DNA from: Betaproteobacteria bacterium
GTDB lineage: Bacteria > Pseudomonadota > Gammaproteobacteria > Burkholderiales > CAIKXV01
Assembly: GCA_021298815.1 (NCBI GenBank)
Contig: JAJTHE010000075.1
Span: 62,001-126,000, forward strand
Direction: 5' to 3'
DNA length: 64,000 nucleotides
The notes below the pieces were generated by a model, which saw only the letters and a list, made by a program, of their open reading frames with translations, did not search any database and was not told the DNA's origin. Shown one piece after another: positions 12,028 through 20,892 of the stretch; the first letter of the stretch is position 1; every line of letters starts with the position of its first letter. The translations under genes and the position numbers were made by a program.

Positions 12028-13776
12028 ATGGCCTATTCCCAACCGTCACCGGGTACCGATCCCGACGCCCGGTCCCCGCGCCGGGGCGAACTGGGCAGCA
12101 TCCTCGCCAGCCTGCGCGGCGTGGTCGGCGCGCTCGCGCTGTTCAGCTGCGCGGTGAACCTGCTGCTGCTCACGCCGTCGATCTACATGCTGCAGGTGTA
12201 CGACCGCGTGCTGACCAGCCGCAACGAGGTGACCCTCGCGGTCCTAACGCTGATCGTGGTCGGCCTGTTCATGCTCGAGGCGATGCTGGAGTTCGTGCGC
12301 TCCCGCGTGCTGGTTCGTGCAGGCACCGCGTTTGACCTGAAGGTGGGTTCGCGGGTGTTCGACGCCTCGTTCGAGCGCCACCTGCGCCAGCGCGGCGGTA
12401 ACCCGGCGCAGGCGCTGGGCGATCTGGCCAACGTTCGCCAGTTCGCCACCAGCCAGGGACTGTTCGCGTTCTTCGATGCCCCTTGGACGCCGATCTACAT
12501 CGGCGTGATCTTCCTGCTCAGCCCTTGGATGGGCCTGTTCGCGCTGGTCGCGGCCGTGCTGCTGACCCTGGTCGCGCTGGCCACCGCACGCTGGACGACA
12601 CCGCCGCTGCTGCAGGCCACCCAGCTCGCGGCGGCGGCGGCGAACTACGCCGGCAGCAACCTGCGCAGTGCCGAGGCGATCGAGGCGATGGGCATGCTCG
12701 GCCGGGTGCGCGAACGCTGGTTCGAACGACAGGCCGGGTTCCTGTCCTGGCAGGCCCTGGCCAGCGATCGCGCGGCGTCGCTGAACGCGCTCGCCCGGTT
12801 CCTCAGGCTCACGCTGCAGTCGGGCATCCTCGGGCTGGGCGCGCTGCTGGTGCTGGAGAACCAGATGACGCCCGGTGGCATGATCGCCGCGTCGATCCTG
12901 CTCGGCCGTGCACTGGCACCGGTGGAGCTCGCCATCTCGGCCTGGCGCGGCTTCGAGGCGGCGCGCGACTCCTACGGCCGGCTGTCCGAACTGCTCGCCG
13001 CCCATCCAGCCCGCCCGCCGGCCCTGGCGCTGCCGCGGCCCGCGGGCGACGTCGCGGCCGAGCGGCTGGTGGTCGCGGCCCCGGGCAGCCGCGAGCCGAT
13101 CCTGAAGGGCCTGTCCTTCGCCGTGCCTGCAGGCACCTTCACCGCGGTGATCGGGCCGAGCGGTTCCGGCAAGTCGTCGCTGGCACGCGCGCTGGTCGGC
13201 GTCTGGGCGCCGATGGAGGGCGCGCTTCGCCTGGACGGCGCCGCCGTGCACGAATGGGACAAGTCGAGGCTCGGCCCGTGGATCGGCTACCTGCCGCAGG
13301 ACGTGGAACTGCTGGAGGGCACGATCGCGGAGAACATCGCACGCTTCGGCGACGTCGATTCCACGGCGGTGGTCGAGGCGGCGAGACGCGCAGGCGTGCA
13401 TGAACTCGTGCTGCGCTTCCCGCAGGGCTACGACACCCGCATCGGCCCCGAGGGCGGCGTGCTGTCGGGCGGCCAGCGCCAGCGCATCGCGCTCGCGCGT
13501 GCCCTCTACGGCGACCCGGCGCTGGTGGTGATGGACGAACCGAATTCCAACCTGGACGACGCCGGCGAGGTCGCGCTGCTGGAGGCCCTGCAGGGCCTGA
13601 AGGAGCGCCGGCGCACCACCTTCGTGATCACCCACCGGGTCGGCGTGCTGCGCGCGGCCGACAGGGTCGTCGTGATGGTGGACGGAACGATCAAGGCGCA
13701 GGGCCCGCGCGACGCGGTGCTCGCATCGATGCTCCGCAAGCCGGATGCCGGTGCGCCGTCGGGGACCCCGTCATGA
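12028..13776 (+). CDS. Type I secretion system permease/ATPase (PrtD/HlyB-like)
   Basis: A 582-residue ABC exporter half-transporter. The transmembrane domain (about residues 25-320) starts with the conserved NLLLLTPSIYMLQVYDRVLTSRN segment of PrtD-type transporters. The nucleotide-binding domain follows, with Walker A GPSGSGKSS from residue 376, signature LSGGQRQRIALARAL and Walker B LVVMDEPNSNLDD. It has no N-terminal C39 peptidase domain, so it should move an uncleaved protein with a C-terminal signal. The HlyD-type adaptor overlaps it by 4 bp. Neither the outer-membrane channel nor a recognisable RTX substrate is encoded nearby. Confidence 0.93.
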   Translation: MAYSQPSPGTDPDARSPRRGELGSILASLRGVVGALALFSCAVNLLLLTPSIYMLQVYDRVLTSRNEVTLAVLTLIVVGLFMLEAMLEFVRSRVLVRAGTAFDLKVGSRVFDASFERHLRQRGGNPAQALGDLANVRQFATSQGLFAFFDAPWTPIYIGVIFLLSPWMGLFALVAAVLLTLVALATARWTTPPLLQATQLAAAAANYAGSNLRSAEAIEAMGMLGRVRERWFERQAGFLSWQALASDRAASLNALARFLRLTLQSGILGLGALLVLENQMTPGGMIAASILLGRALAPVELAISAWRGFEAARDSYGRLSELLAAHPARPPALALPRPAGDVAAERLVVAAPGSREPILKGLSFAVPAGTFTAVIGPSGSGKSSLARALVGVWAPMEGALRLDGAAVHEWDKSRLGPWIGYLPQDVELLEGTIAENIARFGDVDSTAVVEAARRAGVHELVLRFPQGYDTRIGPEGGVLSGGQRQRIALARALYGDPALVVMDEPNSNLDDAGEVALLEALQGLKERRRTTFVITHRVGVLRAADRVVVMVDGTIKAQGPRDAVLASMLRKPDAGAPSGTPS

Positions 13777-15134
13777 ACGCGCCCGTACAGGCGTCCGCGC
13801 AGGCCTCGGGCGTCCCGGCGCGGCCCGTCGCGCCGCCGCCACCACCCGATGCCGACTACCGCAGGCCGGTGCGGCTGGGCGTGCTGATGCTGGTGGTTGG
13901 CCTCGGCGGCTTCCTGCTATGGGCGGCGCTGGCACCGATCGACGAAGGCGTGCCCGCCGCGGGCGTGGTGGCGGTCGAGTCCAAGCGCAAGCGGGTGGAC
14001 CACCTTACCGGCGGCCTGATCGAGCGCATCCTGGTGCGCGACGGGCAGGTGGTGGCCGAGGGCGATCCGCTGGTCGAGCTGAACGAGACCCAGGCGAAGG
14101 CGGCGCTCAATGCGATCGAGGGCGAGTGGCGCGTTGCGGCCGCGACCGCCGCACGCCTCGAGGCCGAACGCGCCGGCGCACGGTCCATCGCGTTCCCGAA
14201 GGCGCTGCTCGATGCCGCCGGCGATCCCGAGGCCGCCGCGGCGATGCGCACGCAGTCGGAACTGTTCCGTTCGCGCCAGGGCGCGCTCGCCGGCGAACTG
14301 GCGATCGTGCGCGAATCGGTGCGCGGCCTCGAACTGCAGATGAAGAGCCTCGAACGGGTGATGGAGGGACGGGCGCTGCAGATACGGCTGTTCACCGAGC
14401 AGTACGAGTCCTTCCTCAAGCTGCATGCCGAGAAGTTCGTGTCGCGCAACCAGCTGATCGACATCGAGCGCCAGCTGGCCGAGGTGCAGACCAAGCAGAG
14501 CGAAGACCTGGCGCGCATGGCCGAGGTCGGCGCACGGCTGTCGGAGTTCCGGATGCGCGGCGCGCAGCGCGAGATCGAGTACCGGCGCGAGGTCGAGGCC
14601 CTGTACGCCGAGGTTCAGAAGGTGCTGGCCACGCTGGGCGAGCGCCTGACCGCGCAGCGCGACACGGTGCGCCGCCTGGTGCTGCGTGCGCCGTCAGGCG
14701 GCACGGTGATCGACCTCGCCTACTCCACGCTGGGCGGGGTGATCAAGCCCGGCGACCGCATCCTCGACATCGTGCCCGACGGCGACGAACTGATCATCGA
14801 GGCGCAGGTGCCTCCGCAGTACATCGACCGCCTGGTCGCGGGGCAGCCGGCAGACGTGCACTTCGACGCCTACATGAGCCGCGTCGACCGCCCGGTGCTC
14901 ACCGGCACGGTGAAGGTGGTGTCGGCCGATGCGCTGGTCGATCCGCGTACCGGGATTCCCTACTATGCGATGCGGGTCGCGGTGTCGGGCGCGGAACTGA
15001 AGCGGCTCGGCGACATCCGGGTGCAGCCGGGCATGCAGGCGACGGTGATGGTCAAGACCGGCGAACGCTCGCTGCTCGCCTACCTCACGCGGCCGCTGCT
15101 GCGCCGGTTCCAGGGCGCGCTGGGCGAGACCTGA
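13773..15134 (+). CDS. HlyD-family type I secretion periplasmic adaptor
   Basis: A 453-residue membrane-fusion protein. After a short Pro-rich cytoplasmic tail there is one transmembrane helix (about 31-55). The first lipoyl half follows (VAVESKRKRVDHLTGGLIERILV), then a long alpha-helical hairpin (about 95-300), the second lipoyl half (LRAPSGGTVIDLAYSTLGGVIKPGDRILDIVP) and a C-terminal beta-barrel domain ending VMVKTGERSLLAYLTRPL. It bridges the ABC exporter to an outer-membrane TolC-like channel. The 4-bp overlap with the ABC gene indicates translational coupling. Its TGA abuts the stop of the convergent GTPase gene with no spacer. Confidence 0.93.
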   Translation: MNAPVQASAQASGVPARPVAPPPPPDADYRRPVRLGVLMLVVGLGGFLLWAALAPIDEGVPAAGVVAVESKRKRVDHLTGGLIERILVRDGQVVAEGDPLVELNETQAKAALNAIEGEWRVAAATAARLEAERAGARSIAFPKALLDAAGDPEAAAAMRTQSELFRSRQGALAGELAIVRESVRGLELQMKSLERVMEGRALQIRLFTEQYESFLKLHAEKFVSRNQLIDIERQLAEVQTKQSEDLARMAEVGARLSEFRMRGAQREIEYRREVEALYAEVQKVLATLGERLTAQRDTVRRLVLRAPSGGTVIDLAYSTLGGVIKPGDRILDIVPDGDELIIEAQVPPQYIDRLVAGQPADVHFDAYMSRVDRPVLTGTVKVVSADALVDPRTGIPYYAMRVAVSGAELKRLGDIRVQPGMQATVMVKTGERSLLAYLTRPLLRRFQGALGET

Positions 15135-16061
15135 TCAGCCGGCCGCGGCGTCCTGCCCCGGATCGTCGGCCTCGGGGTTGCGTGGCGGCGGCGGCGCAGC
15201 CAGCATCGCCGCGCGCGAGGCCGGCGTCTCGAGGCTGATGCGGCCGAGCGCACCGCTGCGGTAGTCGTTGAGCAGCGCGAGTGCCGCCTTCTCCCGGTCG
15301 GGCACGCCGCCCTTGAGCACGAAGCCGCGGCGCTGCGCGACGGCATCGATCACGTCGGGGCCGTCCATGCCGGCGGGGTCGAAGCGATAGCGCGCGGCCA
15401 GCAGCGCCGGGTAGCGCGCCGCCAGCGTCTCGCCCAGGAAGTTGGCGACTTCCTCGTCGATGTAGGCATTGACGCCGACCGCATGGCTGGCTGCCAGCAT
15501 CAGTCCGTCGGACGGATGCTCGATGCGCGGCCAGAGCAGGCCCGGCGTATCGAACAGCACCAGCTGGTCGGTGACGTCGATTCGCTGCTGGCTCTTGGTG
15601 ACCGCCGGCTCGTCGCCGACGTTGGCCACCCGGCGCTTCGCCAGCGCATTGATAAGGGTCGACTTGCCGACGTTCGGGATGCCCATCACCATCAGCCGCA
15701 AGGGCTTGAGCGGGTTGTCCCGGTGCGGCGCAAGCGCCTGGGCGAGCTTCGGGATGCGCGCCACGTCGGATGCCTTGCGGCAGGTCAGGGCCACCGCCTG
15801 CACCTTGTCGCCCTTCTCGGCGCTGTCGACCAGCGCGCGCATCCAGGCCGCGGTGGCCTGCGGATCGGCGAGGTCGGCCTTGTTCAGCACCTTCAGGCAG
15901 GGACGCTGGCGGTGCCGGCGCAGCGAGTCGATCATCGGGTTGCTGCTCGCGCCGGGCAGGCGCGCATCGACCACCTCGACCACGAGGTCGACCTTCGCCA
16001 GCGTCTCGGCCGCCTTCTTGCGTGCGCTGGCCATGTGGCCGGGAAACCATCCGATCGACAT
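15135..16061 (-). CDS. ylqF: Ribosome biogenesis GTPase YlqF/RbgA
   Basis: A 308-residue circularly permuted GTPase that acts in late assembly of the large ribosomal subunit. It opens with the family signature MSIGWFPGHMASARKK. The permuted motif order is visible: G4 NKAD at 60-63 comes before G1 GIPNVGKS at 127-134, then G2 region and G3 DTPGLLWP at 171-178. The C-terminal helical domain is followed by a short Pro/Ala tail. An upstream in-frame ATG exists but precedes non-conserved sequence, so 16061 was chosen. Confidence 0.95.
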   Translation of the reverse strand: MSIGWFPGHMASARKKAAETLAKVDLVVEVVDARLPGASSNPMIDSLRRHRQRPCLKVLNKADLADPQATAAWMRALVDSAEKGDKVQAVALTCRKASDVARIPKLAQALAPHRDNPLKPLRLMVMGIPNVGKSTLINALAKRRVANVGDEPAVTKSQQRIDVTDQLVLFDTPGLLWPRIEHPSDGLMLAASHAVGVNAYIDEEVANFLGETLAARYPALLAARYRFDPAGMDGPDVIDAVAQRRGFVLKGGVPDREKAALALLNDYRSGALGRISLETPASRAAMLAAPPPPRNPEADDPGQDAAAG

Positions 16062-16273
16062 CTCTGTGCCTGCTTTCCATGTGGGGACGCGGCGAAGGGC
16101 TGCGTCCGTGCTCCGGATCCCGATGGTAGTGCCGAACGCCGCCTCGCCGAGGATGGAGACGATGTCACCGGCATTGCGTCGATCTTTGAGTATCATCGCG
16201 CCCAGTCGACTGCCGGACGACACCGGCGAGCATCCGCGATGTCCAGTATCGGTCAAATGGAGTACCTGCACCC

Positions 16274-16771
16274 ATGAAGTCGGTCGAACTGATCGTCGAA
16301 CGCATCATCCTCGCCAGCCGCTGGATCCTGGTGGTGTTCCTGCTCGGCCTGGCGGGGGCGCTGGCGGTGTATGCGGTGTCGTTCCTCTACAAGTTCGCGA
16401 AGGTCGCCGGCGGCATGTTCACGCTCAGCGACAGCGAGATGATCCTCGCGATGCTCGCGCTGATCGATTCCGCGCTGGTGGCCAGCCTGCTGGTGATGGT
16501 GATGATTTCCAGCTACGAGAACTTCGTGAGCCGATTCGACCAGGGCGGAGACGACGTGTCGTTCCTGGGCAAGCTCAATGCGGGCAGCCTGAAGATCAAG
16601 GTCGCCTCGTCGATCGTCGCAATCTCGTCGATCCACCTTCTGCAGATCTTCCTGAACGCCCCGCAGTACGACAACGAGAAGATAATGTGGGTGACGATCG
16701 TGCATCTCGCGTTCGTTGCCTCGGCATTGATCCTCGGCTACCTCGAGCAGATCATGTCGAAGCTCAAGTAG
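16274..16771 (+). CDS. yqhA: UPF0114 (YqhA-like) inner-membrane protein
   Basis: A 165-residue protein with three to four predicted membrane helices (about 12-38, 54-80, 105-125, 135-155). The YqhA family pattern is present: ILASRWILVVFLLGL near the start, DSALVASLLVMVMISSYENFVS in the middle, and KLNAGSLKIKVASSIVAISSIHLLQ. Biochemical function of the family is unknown. It stands alone, divergent from ylqF. Positions 16772-16942 downstream hold nothing recognised. Confidence 0.9.
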   Translation: MKSVELIVERIILASRWILVVFLLGLAGALAVYAVSFLYKFAKVAGGMFTLSDSEMILAMLALIDSALVASLLVMVMISSYENFVSRFDQGGDDVSFLGKLNAGSLKIKVASSIVAISSIHLLQIFLNAPQYDNEKIMWVTIVHLAFVASALILGYLEQIMSKLK

Positions 16772-16942
16772 CGGCAGGCTTCAGGAGGTCAGCCATCAGG
16801 CTGCCCCGCGGGGTCGACTGCAGGCAACCCGAGGGCAGGCACGCTGCGGTACGCTGGCGGATACTGCCCAGCGCCAAGCCGCGCGTAGATGGATGCGCGA
16901 CCAAAACCGAGCCGGCAGGCCATGTTCCAGGGAGGACACACC

Positions 16943-17926
16943 ATGCAACTCCGTTCGTTCACTTCAGTGGCCGGTGCCCGCTGCGCGTCCCTCGCGCTGC
17001 TCGCGGCAGCGGCGCTGCCCGCCTTGGCGCAGACCGATTACCCGAACCGCACGATCCGGCTGATCACGCCGGCTGCACCGGGTGGCACCACCGACATCCT
17101 CGCGCGCCTGACCGCCGCCAAGCTCACCGAGACCATGGGCCAGCAGGTGATCGTCGACAACCGTGCCAGCGCGTCCGGCGTGAATGCCGGCGAGATCACC
17201 GCGCGCGCGGCGCCCGATGGCTACACGCTGCTGCTGGTCTACCACCAGCACACGATCAATGCGGCGCTGAACGCGAAGCTGCCCTACCACCCGGTGAACG
17301 ACTTCACCCCGATCAGCCAGCTCACCTCGGCGGGCCTGTTCCTGGTCGTGAATCCGGCCAGCCCGGTGAAGACGCCGAAGGAGTTCGTCGAGTGGACGCG
17401 CAGCTTCAAGGGCGGGCTCAATTTCGGTTCCGCCGGCATCGGCAGCGGCGGCCACCTCGCGGGTGAACTGTTCAACCTGATGGCTGGCATCAAGGCGCAG
17501 CACATCCCCTACAAGGGCTCCGGCCCGGCGTTGGCCGACCTGCTCGGTGGCCAGTACCAGTACAACTTCGCCGGCATGCAGGCGGCGCAGACGCTGGTGC
17601 GCGCCGGCCGCCTGCGTGGCCTGGCCGTGACCACGCCGAAGCGGGTCGCGGCGATGCCTGACGTGCCGACCATGGCCGAGACGCTGCCCGGCTTCGAACT
17701 GGTCGGCTGGTACGGCATCGCCGGCCCGGCGAAGATGCCAAAGCCCCTGGTCACGCGGCTGAACACCGAACTGCTGAAGATGCTGGCGATGTCCGACGTG
17801 CGCGAGCGCATCCTCGCCGATGGCTCCGAGCCGGTGGGCAACGATCCGGAGACCTTCCGCAAGTACATGCTCGCCGACATGGTCAAGTGGGCGAAGCTGG
17901 TGAAGGAAAGCGGCGCGAAGCTCTGA
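16943..17926 (+). CDS. Bug-family TTT periplasmic substrate-binding protein
   Basis: A 327-residue periplasmic binding protein. The signal peptide (to about ALPALAQ) leads directly into YPNRTIRLITPAAPGGTTDILAR, the family start that forms the ligand pocket. Further marks are VDNRASASG, the NFGSAGIGSGGHLAGELF loop and HIPYKGSGPALADLLGG. These proteins deliver carboxylates to tripartite tricarboxylate transporters or act as sensors. No TctA or TctB gene is nearby, so the partner must be elsewhere. ATG at 16943 has GGAGG 7 bp upstream and begins the signal peptide. Confidence 0.93.
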   Translation: MQLRSFTSVAGARCASLALLAAAALPALAQTDYPNRTIRLITPAAPGGTTDILARLTAAKLTETMGQQVIVDNRASASGVNAGEITARAAPDGYTLLLVYHQHTINAALNAKLPYHPVNDFTPISQLTSAGLFLVVNPASPVKTPKEFVEWTRSFKGGLNFGSAGIGSGGHLAGELFNLMAGIKAQHIPYKGSGPALADLLGGQYQYNFAGMQAAQTLVRAGRLRGLAVTTPKRVAAMPDVPTMAETLPGFELVGWYGIAGPAKMPKPLVTRLNTELLKMLAMSDVRERILADGSEPVGNDPETFRKYMLADMVKWAKLVKESGAKL

Positions 17927-17971
17927 TGCAGCGGGCCGTCCGGGACGCCGGGTCCGGGACGGGCGTGGCGG

Positions 17972-18991
17972 TCACTGCAGCGGATCGACCTTGATGTTGC
18001 CCTTGCGGATCACCTCGCCCCAGCGGGCGAGGTCCTTCCTGACCAGCGCGGCGACGGCGGCCGAATCGCCCCACTGGAACTCGATCGCCTGCGCGGCGAA
18101 CTGCTCGCGCAGCGCCGGCGTGTCGACCACCTTCTTCAGTTCCGCGGCCAGCCGGTCGACGATCGGCTGCGGGCTGCCGCGCCGTGCGAGCAGGCTGAAC
18201 CAGGTCGCCGCGTCGTAGCCGGGATAACCGAGCTCGGCCACGGTCGGGATGTCCGGCATCGCCGACAGCCGTTTCGACGACGACACCGCCAGCGCGCGCA
18301 GCTTGCCCGCCTTGACCAGCGGGATCGCGGTGATCGGCGGGTTGAACAGCACCTGCAGCTGCCCGGCCATCAGGTCCGGCAGCGCGGAGGCCCCGCCCTT
18401 GTATGGCACATGGGTCATGCGCGTGCCGGTGAGCGACATGAACCACTCGGTGGAAATGTGCACAACGCCACCGATGCCGGACGAACCGAAGTTGAGCTTG
18501 CCCGGGTTGGCGCGTGCGTAGTCGACCAGCTCGCGGATCGACTTCACCGGCAGCTGCGGGTTGACCACCACCATCACCGGCGAGAAGCCGATCAGGCCGA
18601 CCGGGGTGATGTCCCTGTCCGGGCTGTAGGGCAGCTTGGGATAGAGCAGCGGGTTGAGCACCAGTCCGTTGAAGCCTTCCAGCATCAGCGTGTAGCCGTC
18701 GGTACCGGCGCGGCCGAGGATCTCGTAGGCGATGATCGTGTTCGCGCCCGGGCGGTTGTCGACGACGACCGACTGTCCGAGTCCTTCGCCCATGCGCTGC
18801 GCGACCGAGCGCGCGAGCAGGTCGGTGACGCCGCCGGCGGAGAACGGCACCAGCAGCCGGACCGGCTTCACCGGCCAGGTGGCCTGGGCGTGGACGGGCG
18901 TGGAAAGGACGGCGCTGGAAACGGCGGCGCAGGACAGCACCAGCATGGCGGCAGTCGCGCACTTCGCGACCGCCTGGAGAGGCATGTTCAT
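17972..18991 (-). CDS. Bug-family TTT substrate-binding protein, last gene of the AtuA-like operon
   Basis: A 339-residue exported binding protein: signal peptide ending near VHAQA, then WPVKPVRLLVPFSAGGVTDLLAR, VDNRPGANT, NFGSSGIGGVVHIS and HVPYKGGASALPDLMAG, as in other Bug proteins. Its ATG overlaps the TGA of the upstream small AtuA-like gene by 4 bp, so it is translated as part of that operon. This ties its ligand to the pathway served by the AtuA-like proteins, probably a carboxylic acid (inference). Confidence 0.93.
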   Translation of the reverse strand: MNMPLQAVAKCATAAMLVLSCAAVSSAVLSTPVHAQATWPVKPVRLLVPFSAGGVTDLLARSVAQRMGEGLGQSVVVDNRPGANTIIAYEILGRAGTDGYTLMLEGFNGLVLNPLLYPKLPYSPDRDITPVGLIGFSPVMVVVNPQLPVKSIRELVDYARANPGKLNFGSSGIGGVVHISTEWFMSLTGTRMTHVPYKGGASALPDLMAGQLQVLFNPPITAIPLVKAGKLRALAVSSSKRLSAMPDIPTVAELGYPGYDAATWFSLLARRGSPQPIVDRLAAELKKVVDTPALREQFAAQAIEFQWGDSAAVAALVRKDLARWGEVIRKGNIKVDPLQ

Positions 18992-19401
18992 CGAGGCTCC
19001 GGCGGTGACAGGGGGTCGATGCGCGCCATGGGTACCATGGGTGCGATGGGTGCGATGGGCATGGACAGCAGCGCAAACGACAGCGCCTTGCCATGCGTAT
19101 CGAGGGCGATCGAGGTGGTGACGCCACTGCCCAGCGCATGCTCGCAGCTGAACTGCAGCGCGCACAGCTTTGGCAGCACGTAGCGACGCACTTCGCCATG
19201 CACGATGTGTTCCAGATGCGCGGCCACCGCTTCGGCGGTCACCTGCTGCACCAGCAGCGGGAAGTCGTCGGCGCGGTAGGCGAACAGCGACAGGATGGAC
19301 GTGTCGCCCTTGTCGCCGGCGCGGCAGTGCGCGAGTTCGTGCAGCAGCCGAGTGCCGGGCGCACGGGCCGGCGGTGCGATGCGTGCGGGCCGGCCGGTCA
19401 T
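18988..19401 (-). CDS. Small AtuA-like partner protein
   Basis: A 137-residue protein with LLHELAHCRAGDKGDTSILSLFAY near its start, followed by a mixed alpha/beta domain containing RRYVLPKLCALQF. Short proteins of this type are encoded next to AtuA (DUF1446) proteins or fused to their C-terminus. GDKGDTS is their hallmark. It overlaps both neighbours by 4 bp. The last 20 residues (repeated API/PMVP units from a 9-bp DNA repeat at 19031-19057) look like a dispensable low-complexity tail. The enzymatic role is unknown. Confidence 0.8.
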   Translation of the reverse strand: MTGRPARIAPPARAPGTRLLHELAHCRAGDKGDTSILSLFAYRADDFPLLVQQVTAEAVAAHLEHIVHGEVRRYVLPKLCALQFSCEHALGSGVTTSIALDTHGKALSFALLSMPIAPIAPMVPMARIDPLSPPEPR

Positions 19402-20765
19402 GGCTGCCTCCCCGATGCGGCCGGTGCAGGCACGCGGTCGGTCGACAGGCGCACCACGCTGCTGTGCACCGCATCGCGCGGCATCAGGGTCGATACGATG
19501 CCGATGCGCTCGGTGGTCGACTTGCGAGCGCCGCCGCCGCCGGCCGGGCCGTTGGTGTAGAGCGCCTCCACCTCCAGCCCGACGCGCTCGGCGAGTTCGC
19601 GCGTGCCGCCGCTGGCCGCGGCGCGCAGGCGCACCTCGTACGGATCGACGCCATGCCCGAAGTTGGTGCCATGGGTGGAGTCGATGCCGACCATGTCGAT
19701 GCGCAGGTCGGGCAGGTCGTGGTGCAGCCGCTCGTACAGCACAGCCCCCGCGAGCTCCGCGCGGGCACGCGCGTTCGGACCCGCATAGGAGATCTCTCCC
19801 TCGCCGATGAAGCCGGCGCGGTAGCCGACGCTCACCTTCAGCGTGCCGGTGCGCGAGGTACCGTTCGCGTTCTCGATGCGCACCCGGTCCTCGCCGAGGT
19901 CGACCAGGTCGACAGTGCCGAAGTCGACCACTGCGTCCGGCGTCACGTACGCGGTCGGATCGGTCACCTCGTACAGCAGCTGTTCCTTCACCGTGCGCAG
20001 CGTGATCATGCCGCCGGTGCCGGCTACCTTGCACAGCGTGCCGTTGCCGTCGGCGTCGACGTCGCAGAAAGGGAAGCCGAGGTGGGCGAGGTCGCGCACG
20101 TCCTTCAGTCCCGGATCGGCGAAGTAGCCGCCGGTGAGTTGCCCCGCGCATTCCAGCAGGTAGCCGATCACCGTGCCGCGCGCGAGCAGCGTCGGATCGT
20201 CGAGCGGCCAGCCGAACTCGCGGATCATCGGCGCCAGGAACAGCGACGGATCGGCGACCCGGCCGGTGATGATCACGTCCGCGCCGGTAGCGATCGCCGG
20301 CAGGATTACCTCGGCCCCGAGGTAGGCATTGGCTGAGATCGGCGGGCCGTATTCGCGCACCGGCTGCCCGGTCTCGAGCGTGGGGGCGTCAGGGTCGAGC
20401 CGGTCGAGCACGTCGTCGCCGGTGACCACCGCCACCTTCAGCGACAGGCCCAGTTCCTGCGCGATCGCCACCACCTGCCGCCCGGCACTCACCGGATTGG
20501 CCGCGCCGAGGTTGCTGATCAGCCGGCAGCGGCCACGCTTGAGCAGCGGCAGCAGCGCCGTCATGCGTGCGCGAAGCAGCGGGTCGTAGCCCTGCTCCGG
20601 ATCGGCGAGCCGGCGCAACTGAGCGGCCGCCACCGTGCGCTCGGCGAGGCATTCGAGCACCAGCCAGTCGAGCCGGCCCTGCGCCGCGAGGATCACCGCC
20701 GGGTCGATCCTGTCGCCCTGGAAACCCGCGCCGCAGCCGATACGGATGGTCTTATGGCGCGGCAT
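19398..20765 (-). CDS. AtuA-family (DUF1446) acyclic terpene utilisation-like protein
   Basis: A 455-residue protein with the DUF1446 pattern: an IGCGAGFQGDRIDPAV start, the core LISNLGAANP, VTGDDVLDRL, ANAYLGAEVILPAIATGADVIITGRVADPSLFLAP, and C-terminal GYRAGFIGEGEISYAGPNARARAELA. AtuA of Pseudomonas is needed for growth on citronellol and geraniol; its reaction is not settled, and many relatives sit with acyl-CoA or hydroxy-acid catabolism. Here it leads a three-gene operon with its small partner and a Bug binding protein. That pairing suggests uptake and breakdown of a carboxylate rather than a terpene alcohol. Confidence 0.88.
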   Translation of the reverse strand: MPRHKTIRIGCGAGFQGDRIDPAVILAAQGRLDWLVLECLAERTVAAAQLRRLADPEQGYDPLLRARMTALLPLLKRGRCRLISNLGAANPVSAGRQVVAIAQELGLSLKVAVVTGDDVLDRLDPDAPTLETGQPVREYGPPISANAYLGAEVILPAIATGADVIITGRVADPSLFLAPMIREFGWPLDDPTLLARGTVIGYLLECAGQLTGGYFADPGLKDVRDLAHLGFPFCDVDADGNGTLCKVAGTGGMITLRTVKEQLLYEVTDPTAYVTPDAVVDFGTVDLVDLGEDRVRIENANGTSRTGTLKVSVGYRAGFIGEGEISYAGPNARARAELAGAVLYERLHHDLPDLRIDMVGIDSTHGTNFGHGVDPYEVRLRAAASGGTRELAERVGLEVEALYTNGPAGGGGARKSTTERIGIVSTLMPRDAVHSSVVRLSTDRVPAPAASGRQP

Positions 20766-20892
20766 GGGCGACGGTCGTTGCGGGGTTGGGTGCGGGGTTG
20801 CGTGACATCGCGCCGATTGTCTGCGGCACCCCGGGTGCCGTCAATGTCGAGCGGCGGCAGGCACCCGGCCATGCCTGTGGGACAATCGGGCC

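Noticed and set aside
17926-17972. CCGTCC/GGACGG dyad between two convergent Bug genes as a terminator
   Set aside because: Imperfect pairing with a long loop and no T-run.
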